DNA from: Finegoldia magna ATCC 53516
GTDB taxonomy: Bacteria > Bacillota > Clostridia > Tissierellales > Peptoniphilaceae
Direction: 5' to 3'
Assembly: GCF_000159695.1 (NCBI RefSeq)
Contig: NZ_CM000955.1
Location: forward strand, 389,001 to 453,000
DNA length: 64,000 nucleotides
The position numbers were made by a program, and so were the translations under genes. The notes beneath the pieces are model-generated. The model was not told the origin of the DNA, searched no databases, and saw only the letters and a list, made by a program, of their open reading frames with translations. This document shows positions 50,764 through 59,478 of this stretch, in pieces (within the stretch, counting starts at the first letter, position 1; each line of letters opens with the position of its first letter).

Positions 50764-52416
50764 TTATTTTTTTTCTAAATAAGTGTCTTTGTATCCTGCT
50801 GTTGAGAATTGGTTTAAGTTAATATTCTTTACATAATCTTGATAGTACATGTTAGTAGTACCAGAAATGATTGGGATAATAACTGTTTCATCAGCTAGGA
50901 TTTGTTCAGCTTTCTTATATAATTCAACTTGTTTGTTTTTGTCTTTTTCTTTGGCAGCGTCTCTGATTAATTTATCGTATTCTTCGCTCTTCCATCCAGT
51001 TCTAACTGCGTTAGCACTTGAAGTGAATAGAGACATCATTGCTGATGGGTGGTTGTAGTCAGCAGTCCATGCTAAGTAACCCATTTGGTAATTACCTTTG
51101 TTGATTTTACCAGAAAGGATAGCCCATTCCATCATTTCCAATTTAACCTTAACACCAAGTTTGTTTTGGAAGTTTTGTTGGAAATATTCACCGAATTTTT
51201 TCAAGTCTGGTGAGTTAGTCATAATTAAGCTTACTTCTAATTTAGATGGATCTGGATCCATTCCTAATTCTTTAAGACCTTCAGATAATAAAGCTTTTGG
51301 ATCGCCTAATTTGTCAGCCATTTCTTTAACAGGGTTTCCTGCCATATCTCTGTATTTCAAATCTTCAATTGTAATAGCTTTTGGTACCCAGAAATAAGCT
51401 GGAGCTGATTTTCCTTTAAGAACTGTTTCGTTGAAGCCTTCTCTGTCTAAAGCGATGTTGAATGCTTGTCTAACTTTTTTGTTCTTAAATAATTTATCTT
51501 TGTGGTTAACTGCGAAGTAATCTACTGCTGGAATATCAATTTTTTGAGTCTTAGTGCCTTCTCTCTTATCAAACTTAGAAGTCCATTCTGGTTTGTTAGT
51601 ACTTACACTCATAACTTCTCCAGATTGGAAAGCGTTCATCATTGTGTTTGTATCAGTGATTACTCTGATGTTTACTTTTTCTAATTTAACTTTGTCTTTG
51701 TTCCAGTAGTCTGGGTTCTTTTCAAGAACTAATTTAGAGTTGTGAGTCCATTCAGTTAATTTGAAAGGTCCGCAACCTACGATTGTGTTAGCTTCAGAAC
51801 CAAATTGTTCACCGTGTTTTTCAACTATGTCTTTTCTTTGTGGGAAACATACTCTGAAAGGTACGATGTTAATGAAATATTGTGCTGGGGCACTTAATTT
51901 GATTTCCAATGTTTTATCGTCAAGTGCTTTAACTCCTAATTTATCTAATGGAGCTTTTCCTTCGTTAACTTCTTGGAAGTTAGCGATATCAGCTAATAAG
52001 AATGATGAACCAGAACCTGTCTTAGGATCTGCTGTTCTCTTAATACCATATTCAAAGTCTTTTGCTGTTAATGGTTGACCATCTTCCCATTTTAAACCAT
52101 CACGTAATTTGAATGTGTAAGTCATAGCATCTTCAGAAACTGTCCATTCTTCAGCTGCTGCTGCTTCTGGTTTCAATGTTAAATCTTCGTTTTGAACCAA
52201 TCTGATAAGTGGTTCATATACGTTATTAACAACTGTATTACCATAGCTGTCGCTACCTTTTTGAGCATCGATAGAGTCAGGGTCTGCACTTAAGAAAGTA
52301 TTATATACTGTGTTTTCTCCTTTTTCTCCACCTTTTGAGCCTCCATTTCCACATGCTGTACCAGCAACCATAAGGCCGGCTAACATCAAGGCAACAAACC
52401 TTTTCTTGTTTCTCAT
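50764..52416 (-). CDS. oppA: oligopeptide ABC transporter substrate-binding lipoprotein OppA
   Basis: 550 residues. The signal peptide MRNKKRFVALMLAGLMVA ends in a lipobox-like GTAC with Cys22; a Gly-rich spacer follows. The body is SBP family 5: ADPDSIDAQKGSD, KPEAAAAEEWTVS, FKLRDGLKWEDGQPLTAKDF, and VDYFAVNHKD. It captures oligopeptides outside the membrane. AAGGAGGA precedes the ATG. First gene of the operon, with two hairpins after it that should raise its mRNA above that of oppBCDF. Confidence 0.95.
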   Translation of the reverse strand: MRNKKRFVALMLAGLMVAGTACGNGGSKGGEKGENTVYNTFLSADPDSIDAQKGSDSYGNTVVNNVYEPLIRLVQNEDLTLKPEAAAAEEWTVSEDAMTYTFKLRDGLKWEDGQPLTAKDFEYGIKRTADPKTGSGSSFLLADIANFQEVNEGKAPLDKLGVKALDDKTLEIKLSAPAQYFINIVPFRVCFPQRKDIVEKHGEQFGSEANTIVGCGPFKLTEWTHNSKLVLEKNPDYWNKDKVKLEKVNIRVITDTNTMMNAFQSGEVMSVSTNKPEWTSKFDKREGTKTQKIDIPAVDYFAVNHKDKLFKNKKVRQAFNIALDREGFNETVLKGKSAPAYFWVPKAITIEDLKYRDMAGNPVKEMADKLGDPKALLSEGLKELGMDPDPSKLEVSLIMTNSPDLKKFGEYFQQNFQNKLGVKVKLEMMEWAILSGKINKGNYQMGYLAWTADYNHPSAMMSLFTSSANAVRTGWKSEEYDKLIRDAAKEKDKNKQVELYKKAEQILADETVIIPIISGTTNMYYQDYVKNINLNQFSTAGYKDTYLEKK

Positions 52417-52522
52417 TTACAATTCCTCCTTAAATATTTTAATCATATGAGAAAATCCGAATTAATCGTGAATACATATTTGAAAATATATAAGTTCTAG
52501 TCTTCACGTTTTTCGTAATTTC

Positions 52523-52551
52523 ATTATAACATGAATTTATGAAAATGATAA
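52523..52551 (-). promoter_or_regulatory. candidate oppA promoter
   Basis: TTATCA (52546-52551), 17 bases, TATAAT (52523-52528) on the minus strand, with a leader of about 100 bases. Confidence 0.6.
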
Positions 52552-52870
52552 CATAAACAACGTTTTTTCAAAATATTTTAATATTATATTGTTATATAAT
52601 TATCTTGTTCTGTTTTTTTATAAATTTTTTCGTTTTAATTTATCTTTACAGTATTGTATACTTTTCGTAATAATCGCTATTTTATTGAAATATTGTTTTC
52701 ATAAATTTCTCATTTGATATTTGTTATCATGTCCGTTCTGAGTGAAATATTTTTACATTTTTTGGCGATATTTTTATTATTTTTGTGTGAAAAATTTAAT
52801 AAACGGATTTAAACAAATAAAAGATGAGATATTTTAGGAATTTATACCACAAAAGTATTTAGTAGTTTTT

Positions 52871-52897
52871 TGTAAATCATTGTAACTTTTTTGTAAT
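52871..52897 (+). repeat. three TGTAA repeats (WalR-like spacing)
   Basis: TGTAAA, four bases, TGTAAC, five bases, TGTAAT. The second pair fits the WalR consensus, but it points to no + strand gene and lies in T-rich DNA. Confidence 0.3.
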
Positions 52898-52924
52898 ATT
52901 TTTTTATTTTTAAAAAATCTCTAT

Positions 52925-52951
52925 TAAAAAAGCGACCATTTAAGGTCGCAA
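52925..52951 (-). terminator. terminator after the threonine aldolase gene
   Basis: GCGACC and GGTCGC arms with loop TTAAAT, followed by TTTTTTAAT on the minus strand. Confidence 0.88.
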
Positions 52952-52953
52952 TT

Positions 52954-53970
52954 TTATAAGTCATTTATCAATTCATCTACCATGTGCTCTTCCGTAGACC
53001 ATGATGTACAAATTCTTACATTTATGTAATCATTTGTTTTGTAATTTTCGCAAAAATTATATTTGTGTTTTAATCTGTGGTATCTTTCATAATCCATGTT
53101 TACGAATATTGTATTGGTAGTAGATTGAGTAGCTAACACATAGTTTTGTTCTTTTAATCTTCGTCTGATTCTGTCAGCCTGTTCATCTGCTTTTTCAGCT
53201 AATTTGAAAATTAAATCATCAGTAAATAATTCTCTAAATTGAATTCCCAAAAATCTGGATTTGGCAATCAACATTCCAGAGCCTTTAATGTAGTTTTTAA
53301 AATGAAGCTTGAAGTCATCGTTGTTTAATATCAACGCTTCTCCAAACATAGCCCCGCATTTTGTTCCTCCTACATATGTCGCATCGACAATATCACAAAT
53401 TTCTTTTAATGTTAAATCATTATTTTTTGCAGCTAATGCATATGCAAGTCTTGCACCATCCATGAATAAATACAGTCCATGTTTGTCGCAGACTTTTTTT
53501 ATTTCCATAAGTCTTTGTTTAGTGTAGATTGTTCCCGATTCTGATGAATTGGTTATGTAAACCATTTTTGGAATTGGTTTGTGAAAATATGCAGGATCAT
53601 TCATTCTTTCTGAGACGAACTTGTCTATTACTTCTGGAATTAATAATCCATCTTCATCTTCTACTATTTCTATTTTGTGACCAATATCTTCAATAGCCCC
53701 TGTTTCTAATGTATTAATGTGAGCATTATCACATGCGATAACACTTTCAAAAGGTCTTAGCGATGTTTTGATAACAAGTTTGTTACAAGCTGTAGAACCA
53801 TGTAGGAAATAAACGTCTTGATCAGAAATCTTTTTTCTGATAAGTTCTTTTGCTTGATGAGTGTATTCATCGTTGCAATAGCCTTGTTGTTGAACCATAT
53901 TGGTTTCTTCAAGTGCTTTTATGATATTTGGATGAACTCCTTCTAGATAATCACAGTTAAAATTATACAT
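52954..53970 (-). CDS. low-specificity L-threonine aldolase (fold-type I PLP enzyme)
   Basis: 338 residues: start MYNFNCDYLEGVHPNI, FLHGSTACN, AHINTLETGAIE, MDGARLAYAL, and the PLP lysine in VGGTKCGAMFGEA. It splits threonine or allo-threonine to glycine and acetaldehyde. The ATG at 53970 follows GAGGAG; the frame opens at 53985. Consensus promoter upstream; monocistronic. Confidence 0.9.
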   Translation of the reverse strand: MYNFNCDYLEGVHPNIIKALEETNMVQQQGYCNDEYTHQAKELIRKKISDQDVYFLHGSTACNKLVIKTSLRPFESVIACDNAHINTLETGAIEDIGHKIEIVEDEDGLLIPEVIDKFVSERMNDPAYFHKPIPKMVYITNSSESGTIYTKQRLMEIKKVCDKHGLYLFMDGARLAYALAAKNNDLTLKEICDIVDATYVGGTKCGAMFGEALILNNDDFKLHFKNYIKGSGMLIAKSRFLGIQFRELFTDDLIFKLAEKADEQADRIRRRLKEQNYVLATQSTTNTIFVNMDYERYHRLKHKYNFCENYKTNDYINVRICTSWSTEEHMVDELINDL

Positions 53971-54018
53971 AATTTTTCTCCTCAATCGACAATAATTAAT
54001 TTGTTAAAATACAGATTT

Positions 54019-54046
54019 ATTATAACACTTGATAATTTTTTGTAAA
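54019..54046 (-). promoter_or_regulatory. promoter of the threonine aldolase gene
   Basis: TTTACA (54041-54046), 16 bases, TATAAT (54019-54024) on the minus strand. Confidence 0.7.
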
Positions 54047-54059
54047 GAATATTATTCAC

Positions 54060-55820
54060 TTATTTTGTGTATAAGCATTTGATGTAATATGTCATTTTTT
54101 GTCCATTATCATAAATGCATTCCGCTCTTTCAAGTATCGTCTTGTATTTACGATTGTTAATTACACCTTCATCTTTTATTAAATTGTCAGGATCTTCTGT
54201 GTTAATATCAGGACCTTGTAGATTCCACAATTCTTCTAATCTGTTATTAAATATTTCTATGTTGAATTTGCCAATTGTTTCATTTTTGTATTTTATAACA
54301 ACAATATTTGATTTTTTGGAAAACGTAACGTTTTGATTTCCTAAATTTTCGATATTTTGTGTGTTGGAATCGTATTGAAATTGAATATTTTCCAATAAAC
54401 GGTCGTAGTTTGTCGTATTAATTTCTAACCTATCATTGACAAAGGATCTGATTTGTCCGTATAGTGACTCAAATTCGTTTCCTCTGAATCCAAATACACG
54501 ATTCATATCCTCTTGTGAAGTTGTAAATTTATCACCCAAATAAGGAAGTTCTTTTGCGCTATGTTTGACTACAAAATAGTCAAGTTTGTCTTTTATTTCC
54601 TTTATTTTAGCTGGATTTACATTGCTTTGAGGTTTTATTTTGCCATCTACAAGCAGATTTTCTTCAACTAGCATTTTTTCTAATTTGGCTTTTTGGTCTA
54701 TTCTACTGATATTATATGCAGAAAGAGGTCCCACCGAAGAAATCAATGCCAATATCAAAAACGTCGTCGGTATCGTGATGTATGTCTTCTTGTTGAAGAA
54801 TAAATAGTAAATCATTGATATAACAATGAATATTCCGCCAACTACCACAAGATATCTTTCTTCCGTAACTCCATAATATGATATTCTGATTCCTATTGAG
54901 TAAAACATCATAACAGAAAGTATCAATAATATTATAGGTTGAATTTTATTGTAAACATTTATGAATTTGTCTTCTACAGTTTTTAATATGAACAAGACCA
55001 CTACTGAAAGCAATCCATACCACAAAATAAGATTTGTGATGATATTGTTAGGTATCGTCTTTAAAACTACTACCTTTATTATATATAGAAGTAAAATAAA
55101 ACCGTATATCAAAAATATCGGAGCAATAATTCTCGTAAATAAAAACTTAAAAGGCAAAAGCCATTTGATTTTTAGATTTTCGTCACTATATTTCAACGGG
55201 AATTTTGATAAAATTATAGATGCATTTAGCAATAGAAAAATTACCGCTGCACATGATACTATGACATTGCTAAGATTAAATTGTAGTTTGAACAGTTCCT
55301 TTGTCGTGAACAAAATGGCAACAATTCCTATAAAAATCGTCACGCAATAAATCAACGATTCTATTATTGATAAAACTATTTTAACTGCGTAATCAGCATA
55401 GTCAACTCTCACATTAAAGTGTCCTGCTACAAACATTCCAACAAAAAGCGTAACAAATAATCCAATCTGAGTGATTTGATTTCTAAGTACGAAGGACTTA
55501 TCTACCTTTATTATTAGGAAATAGCACACTAATCCCATAATCACTGAAACAATTGTATATACCAAAGCTTTTTTGCCCTTGGTGATTTCTATGTTTTTGT
55601 CAGTGATTATCAGCTTTACAATCATGTAGCTCATCGCAAAATAAAGCAAAGAAATAAGTAAATCCGCTGTTAAAGTGCTATTTAATGCACCGATTTCGAT
55701 ATACCATATCCCCATAATTGCAAATATCGTAGCAATAAATATGGCAAGTAATACCATTGGATATAGCTTTATTGTTTTCTTTAAGTTTTTAAGTTTCGAT
55801 TTAAAAATATCTAACCTCAT
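54060..55820 (-). CDS. DUF4153 multi-spanning membrane protein
   Basis: 586 residues: about 11-12 membrane helices in residues 20-380, then a soluble C-terminal part of 200 residues (KLEKMLVEENLLVDGKIKPQS and onward). The helix layout and length are those of DUF4153 proteins of Firmicutes, whose function is unknown. AGGAGG precedes the ATG. It follows the frameshifted alkyltransferase gene. Confidence 0.8.
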   Translation of the reverse strand: MRLDIFKSKLKNLKKTIKLYPMVLLAIFIATIFAIMGIWYIEIGALNSTLTADLLISLLYFAMSYMIVKLIITDKNIEITKGKKALVYTIVSVIMGLVCYFLIIKVDKSFVLRNQITQIGLFVTLFVGMFVAGHFNVRVDYADYAVKIVLSIIESLIYCVTIFIGIVAILFTTKELFKLQFNLSNVIVSCAAVIFLLLNASIILSKFPLKYSDENLKIKWLLPFKFLFTRIIAPIFLIYGFILLLYIIKVVVLKTIPNNIITNLILWYGLLSVVVLFILKTVEDKFINVYNKIQPIILLILSVMMFYSIGIRISYYGVTEERYLVVVGGIFIVISMIYYLFFNKKTYITIPTTFLILALISSVGPLSAYNISRIDQKAKLEKMLVEENLLVDGKIKPQSNVNPAKIKEIKDKLDYFVVKHSAKELPYLGDKFTTSQEDMNRVFGFRGNEFESLYGQIRSFVNDRLEINTTNYDRLLENIQFQYDSNTQNIENLGNQNVTFSKKSNIVVIKYKNETIGKFNIEIFNNRLEELWNLQGPDINTEDPDNLIKDEGVINNRKYKTILERAECIYDNGQKMTYYIKCLYTK

Positions 55821-55906
55821 AATTTCCTCCTGCTTTTCTTAATTATATCACGACAAATATCTTAAAAATCGCTTAAAAACATTTGTTGCAATTTCGTAAA
55901 CATTGC

Positions 55907-56382
55907 TCAAATATTTACAAAAGGTTTGTTATTTTGTTCCAAATCTAATAAATACTTTTTCTTTTCTATTCCAAATTTATATCCAGTAAGAGCATTGTTT
56001 TTCCAATCACTCTGTGGCAAGGTACTAAAATCATCAAATCGTTTGAGCCAACAGCTCTTCCAACTGCTCTTGCTGATGTTTTAGTGCTGTAGATTTCTTC
56101 GTATTTTTCTTTGATGTCGGTATATGTTGCAATCATTCCATACGGAATTTCACACACTAACTTCAATATCTTAGTTGTGTAATCTGATTTATCGATTAAT
56201 ATATCGTCAAATTGCCCTGTAATTTTACCCGAAAAATAATCGTCTAAATAATTCTTACATTTTTCAATTATTTCATCATTCCCCTGTTCTACAAAAAAAT
56301 CTGTAAATTCACATTTTGTTATATTTTTTCCGTCACTTTCGATAAGAATATTTCCTAATTTTGATTTGTAAATATCTCTCAT
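55907..56382 (-). pseudogene. ogt: methylated-DNA--protein-cysteine methyltransferase, frameshifted at the C-terminus
   Basis: The first 138 residues read as a normal Ogt/MGMT (IPYGMIATYTDI, SARAVGRAVG, PCHRVIG with the acceptor Cys122), but the frame then ends early at 55966. A five-base T run on the + strand (A run in the gene, 55998-56002) would need one more base: read in the next frame the chain continues KNNALTGYKFGIEKKKYLLDLE and ends at 55907, exactly the family ending. So one A is missing, by mutation, slippage or sequencing error. The ATG at 56382 lies in the tail of the preceding terminator; the nearest ribosome site (AAAGGAG at 56411-56417) is on the far side of the hairpin. Confidence 0.8.
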
Positions 56383-56384
56383 AT

Positions 56385-56407
56385 AAAAAGCTCGGATAAA
56401 TCCGAGC
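56385..56407 (-). terminator. terminator after the permease gene, at the start of ogt
   Basis: GCTCGGA and TCCGAGC arms with loop TTTA are followed by TTTTTAT; the ogt ATG follows directly. Confidence 0.75.
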
Positions 56408-56415
56408 CATCTCCT

Positions 56416-57114
56416 TTATTTTACATTTAAGCTTTTGATGAAGTTAGTAAATAATACAGACAATATAAGTGCTATTACTCCAACTCCCAAATAGATATAC
56501 ATGTTAAGTCCACTAAATAATTTGAATGCTGATATCAAATATTTTGAGAAAAATACATTTACAGCGACTACAATAGCTGTAAATAAAATAAATATTTTCA
56601 CAGCTCCAAATTTGTAAGCTAAAAATATTAAGGACGTGAATGCTAAGCTACACAATGATGAAATCACAAAAACTATAGGCATATATGATAATAAAGATCC
56701 TTTTGTGTAGATTCCAATCTTGTCGTAATATGTTTCTATCTGTCTAGCATGCAATAATCCCGACATTATCCTTGTCAAATAAATTATTCCAATTATCACA
56801 CCAAAAACTAATGCCACATTGAAAATTCTTTCAAATATTGTAGCTTTTTTGATTTGTTTTCTGTGGTATGATGATTCGATATTTATTCCAAAATCTTGAA
56901 AATAATCCTTACTTGCTATTAATAAAAAGTAGAAGGTGTTTAACAAAAACATTGGCACAACGTAAGTGAACAATGGTAATTTGCTAAAATCGAATTTCCA
57001 AATTTTAAAATAAGAAAGTCCTCCTATTATAGCCAATATTACAACAGACACGAGAAGAGTGTAAAATAAATAAGATATACTAGCCGATAGCTTCTGTCTT
57101 AACAGTCTTTTCAT
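56416..57114 (-). CDS. ABC-2-like membrane protein, partner of the dead ATPase
   Basis: 232 residues with six hydrophobic segments (about 18-40, 50-70, 105-125, 148-170, 178-195, 208-228) and short loops. It shows the outline of a small ABC-2 type permease such as the YtrC class, without a clear motif. The ATG at 57114 follows GAGGAGGG and overlaps the upstream ATPase-like gene by 35 bases, so the two are coupled. Function unknown. Confidence 0.65.
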   Translation of the reverse strand: MKRLLRQKLSASISYLFYTLLVSVVILAIIGGLSYFKIWKFDFSKLPLFTYVVPMFLLNTFYFLLIASKDYFQDFGINIESSYHRKQIKKATIFERIFNVALVFGVIIGIIYLTRIMSGLLHARQIETYYDKIGIYTKGSLLSYMPIVFVISSLCSLAFTSLIFLAYKFGAVKIFILFTAIVVAVNVFFSKYLISAFKLFSGLNMYIYLGVGVIALILSVLFTNFIKSLNVK

Positions 57115-57967
57115 AATTTCCCTCCTCAATCATTGTAATTAGTTCGTCTAACGGTAATTGTTTTACTACACATCCGTTATTTTCAAGTAAAAGGCGTTCA
57201 TCTTCGTTGATGCTATCAAACATTTTTATTTCATCTTCGAGTCCATCAGAAGTTCTAGTCAATATTCTCTTGTAATTCATCGCCGATATGATTTCTTTTG
57301 GTCCACGAATCACCTTAGCATTTGTCAGTATATTGTGCTTGGAGTCTTTGAATTTAATTCTACCATCTTGCATTAAAATCAAATAATCGAAGAACACTTC
57401 CTCTACTATTGGCGATGAAATCAAAACCGTATTTCTGATTAATTCTTGTCGTTTTTTCATAATGTCAATAAATTCCAATGAAAGCTTCCTATCGGCTATT
57501 TCAAAGTTTTTAAGAATTACTATCTTTTTGTTTGTAGCCAAAGCAGCCGTCATCAACACAATATTGCAGTAATCTTCCTTCAAATCTTCTAACCTTGCAA
57601 ACTCGTCAATTGCAAAACCTTTGAGTACAGAATCTACAAATTGTTCATCGAAATAAGGATTCAACTTCTTTTTTAATTTAAGATACTTTTTCACTTTCAT
57701 TGATGAGTTGTAATCTTGTAAAAATGTTGAAAATTCTACTTCATTTGTTAGTTTTGGAGTCTTAAGTACATTTTCTTTGTCTTCGAAACCATACAAAAAC
57801 TCCCCATTGTATTTAGTTGTAAAAGATCCTAAAATATCAAACAATTCATCAATATTTTTGTCGTGACCTGTAAACAAATATATGTAACCTTCTTCTATTT
57901 CAAGGCTACAATCCAAGTCAATTTTTTTGAATCTTCTTTTTTTGTTTATGTTATCTATCGTATACAT
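57080..57967 (-). CDS. degenerate ABC-transporter ATPase (all catalytic motifs lost)
   Basis: 295 residues with the fold outline of a YtrB/EcsA-type NBD but no catalytic motif. Walker A is FTGHDKNIDELF (34-41) where GxxGxGKST is expected; the signature is EDLKEDYCN (127-135) in place of LSGGQ; Walker B ends ILKNF (151-155) in place of LDEP; the D-loop is ADR; the H-loop reads LISSPI with Pro186 for His. The C-terminal QDGRIKF matches a normal NBD end. The frame is complete, so this is not simple decay of one base. It presumably keeps a structural or regulatory role with the overlapping permease (inference). Confidence 0.7.
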   Translation of the reverse strand: MYTIDNINKKRRFKKIDLDCSLEIEEGYIYLFTGHDKNIDELFDILGSFTTKYNGEFLYGFEDKENVLKTPKLTNEVEFSTFLQDYNSSMKVKKYLKLKKKLNPYFDEQFVDSVLKGFAIDEFARLEDLKEDYCNIVLMTAALATNKKIVILKNFEIADRKLSLEFIDIMKKRQELIRNTVLISSPIVEEVFFDYLILMQDGRIKFKDSKHNILTNAKVIRGPKEIISAMNYKRILTRTSDGLEDEIKMFDSINEDERLLLENNGCVVKQLPLDELITMIEEGNYEKTVKTEAIG

Positions 57968-57975
57968 AAAATCTC

Positions 57976-58488
57976 CTATTTAAATCTCGAATGAGATAGT
58001 CTACTTGCCGCAGCCGCTGCAATCGCAGCCACTATATCATCCAAAAATGTGTTAACACAATCAGTTTTCTCCACATCTAACTCTTTGATAATTCCGATTT
58101 TTTCCTTATCCAAATACCCAAAATTAGTGAAACCTATTGACCCATAAACGTTTATAATCGACAAAGCCAACACTTCGTCAATTCCATAAAGGCTCTCATC
58201 AGATTCAATAATTTTTTGAATTGGATCATCAAACAGTTTCTTATCACAAGCTTTATCAATTGCAATTCCAGTTAAAACGCATTGTAGCACTTCTCTTTTT
58301 TCCAAAACTTTCTCCACATTTTCAATGCATAACTCCATTGTCAAATTAGGATAGTATTTTTCTTGTAAAGTGAACACTATTTTTGCAATTTCTTCTATCT
58401 CAACGCCTCTTTCTTGTAATTGGCGAATCGTAATCTCTTTCAATTCTTGAATAGTATAAGGATATTCAGAAACTTTTTTTCTACCCAT
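57976..58488 (-). CDS. YutG/PgpA-like phosphatidylglycerophosphatase family protein
   Basis: 170 residues close in plan to B. subtilis YutG: LQERGVEIEEIAKIVF, KYYPNLTMELCIENVEKVL, DESLYGIDEVLALSIINVYGS, GFTNFGYLDK and a C-terminal DDIVAAIAAAAASRL. The family is annotated PgpA, which dephosphorylates phosphatidylglycerol phosphate; the short YutG type is soluble. AAAGGAGG precedes the ATG. It is the first gene before the degenerate ATPase, eight bases away. Confidence 0.85.
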   Translation of the reverse strand: MGRKKVSEYPYTIQELKEITIRQLQERGVEIEEIAKIVFTLQEKYYPNLTMELCIENVEKVLEKREVLQCVLTGIAIDKACDKKLFDDPIQKIIESDESLYGIDEVLALSIINVYGSIGFTNFGYLDKEKIGIIKELDVEKTDCVNTFLDDIVAAIAAAAASRLSHSRFK

Positions 58489-58545
58489 GTTGCCTCCTTT
58501 ATTTTTCCCTATACTATATTTTACCCAAATTTCAAGCGTTTTACT

Positions 58546-59478
58546 CTAATTTGTCGGTAATTTTCTTTTAGAATATATAACTTTTACTTTATCTCCAATT
58601 TCATTTTTAAAATCATTGTTGAGCATATAAGAATCGATAGTTTTGTCATCTAATTGTATCTCAACTTTTACGCTTGAGCCTTGGAACACAATATCCTTGA
58701 TAATACCATCTTCTCCTTGGTCTGAAATTTTTACATCTTCTGGTCTAACGTAATATCCTTCAAAAATATTTTTATCACCGATAAAATTCAACACGAAATT
58801 ATTTTTCGGATTTCTGTAGATATCCAAAGGATAGGAATGTTGTTCAATTTTACCTTTATTCATCAAAATAATATCGTCAGCCAATTCAAAAGCTTCATTT
58901 TGATCATGAGTTACAAAAATCATCGAAGTTCCCAAATTTTTTTGGATATTTTTTATAAGAAGTCTCATGCTAACTCTCAATTTTTGGTCCAAGTTACTCA
59001 AAGGCTCGTCCAATAATAAAAGTTTCGGACTCAAAACCAATGACCTCGCAAGGGCAACTCTTTGTCTTTGACCGCCAGATAATTCATCAATCATTTTTTT
59101 CTCATGACCTTTTAGGCCTACCAAATCTATCATTTCGTTGACCTTTTTCTCAATACTAGATTTGTCCATGTTTTTGAATTTCAAACCATAAGCGACATTT
59201 TTGAACACATTCATGTGGTAAAAAAGCCCATAAGATTGAAATACAGTTGTTATATCTCTTTTTTCTGCTGTCAAACGAGTGATATCTTCTCCATCCAAAA
59301 TAATTTGTCCGGAATTTGGCTTCACAAAGCCACCTATCATGTTTAGTATCGTGCTTTTGCCACAACCTGAAGGCCCCAAAATACACAACATTTTCCCTTT
59401 TTCCAAATCAAATTCCACATTATCGACTACTGTTTTATCTTCGTAAATTTTAGTAAGGTTTTTAACACTCAAAATCAT
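58546..59478 (-). CDS. iron/spermidine-type ABC importer ATP-binding protein
   Basis: 310 residues: Walker A GPSGCGKST, Q-loop, signature LSGGQRQRVALARSL, Walker B LLLLDEPLSNLD, H-loop VTHD, then a C-terminal TOBE-like regulatory domain of 90 residues. Family PotA/FbpC. Overlaps the permease by four bases. With the neighbours it forms an iron(III)-type importer. Confidence 0.9.
   Translation of the reverse strand: MILSVKNLTKIYEDKTVVDNVEFDLEKGKMLCILGPSGCGKSTILNMIGGFVKPNSGQIILDGEDITRLTAEKRDITTVFQSYGLFYHMNVFKNVAYGLKFKNMDKSSIEKKVNEMIDLVGLKGHEKKMIDELSGGQRQRVALARSLVLSPKLLLLDEPLSNLDQKLRVSMRLLIKNIQKNLGTSMIFVTHDQNEAFELADDIILMNKGKIEQHSYPLDIYRNPKNNFVLNFIGDKNIFEGYYVRPEDVKISDQGEDGIIKDIVFQGSSVKVEIQLDDKTIDSYMLNNDFKNEIGDKVKVIYSKRKLPTN

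Larger units (their letters stand above)
52417..52924. other. long AT-rich non-coding region upstream of oppA
   Basis: No credible gene on either strand. It contains the oppA promoter near its left end and, at 52871-52897, three TGTAA repeats in + orientation. The rest is very AT-rich without clear stems. Confidence 0.7.
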
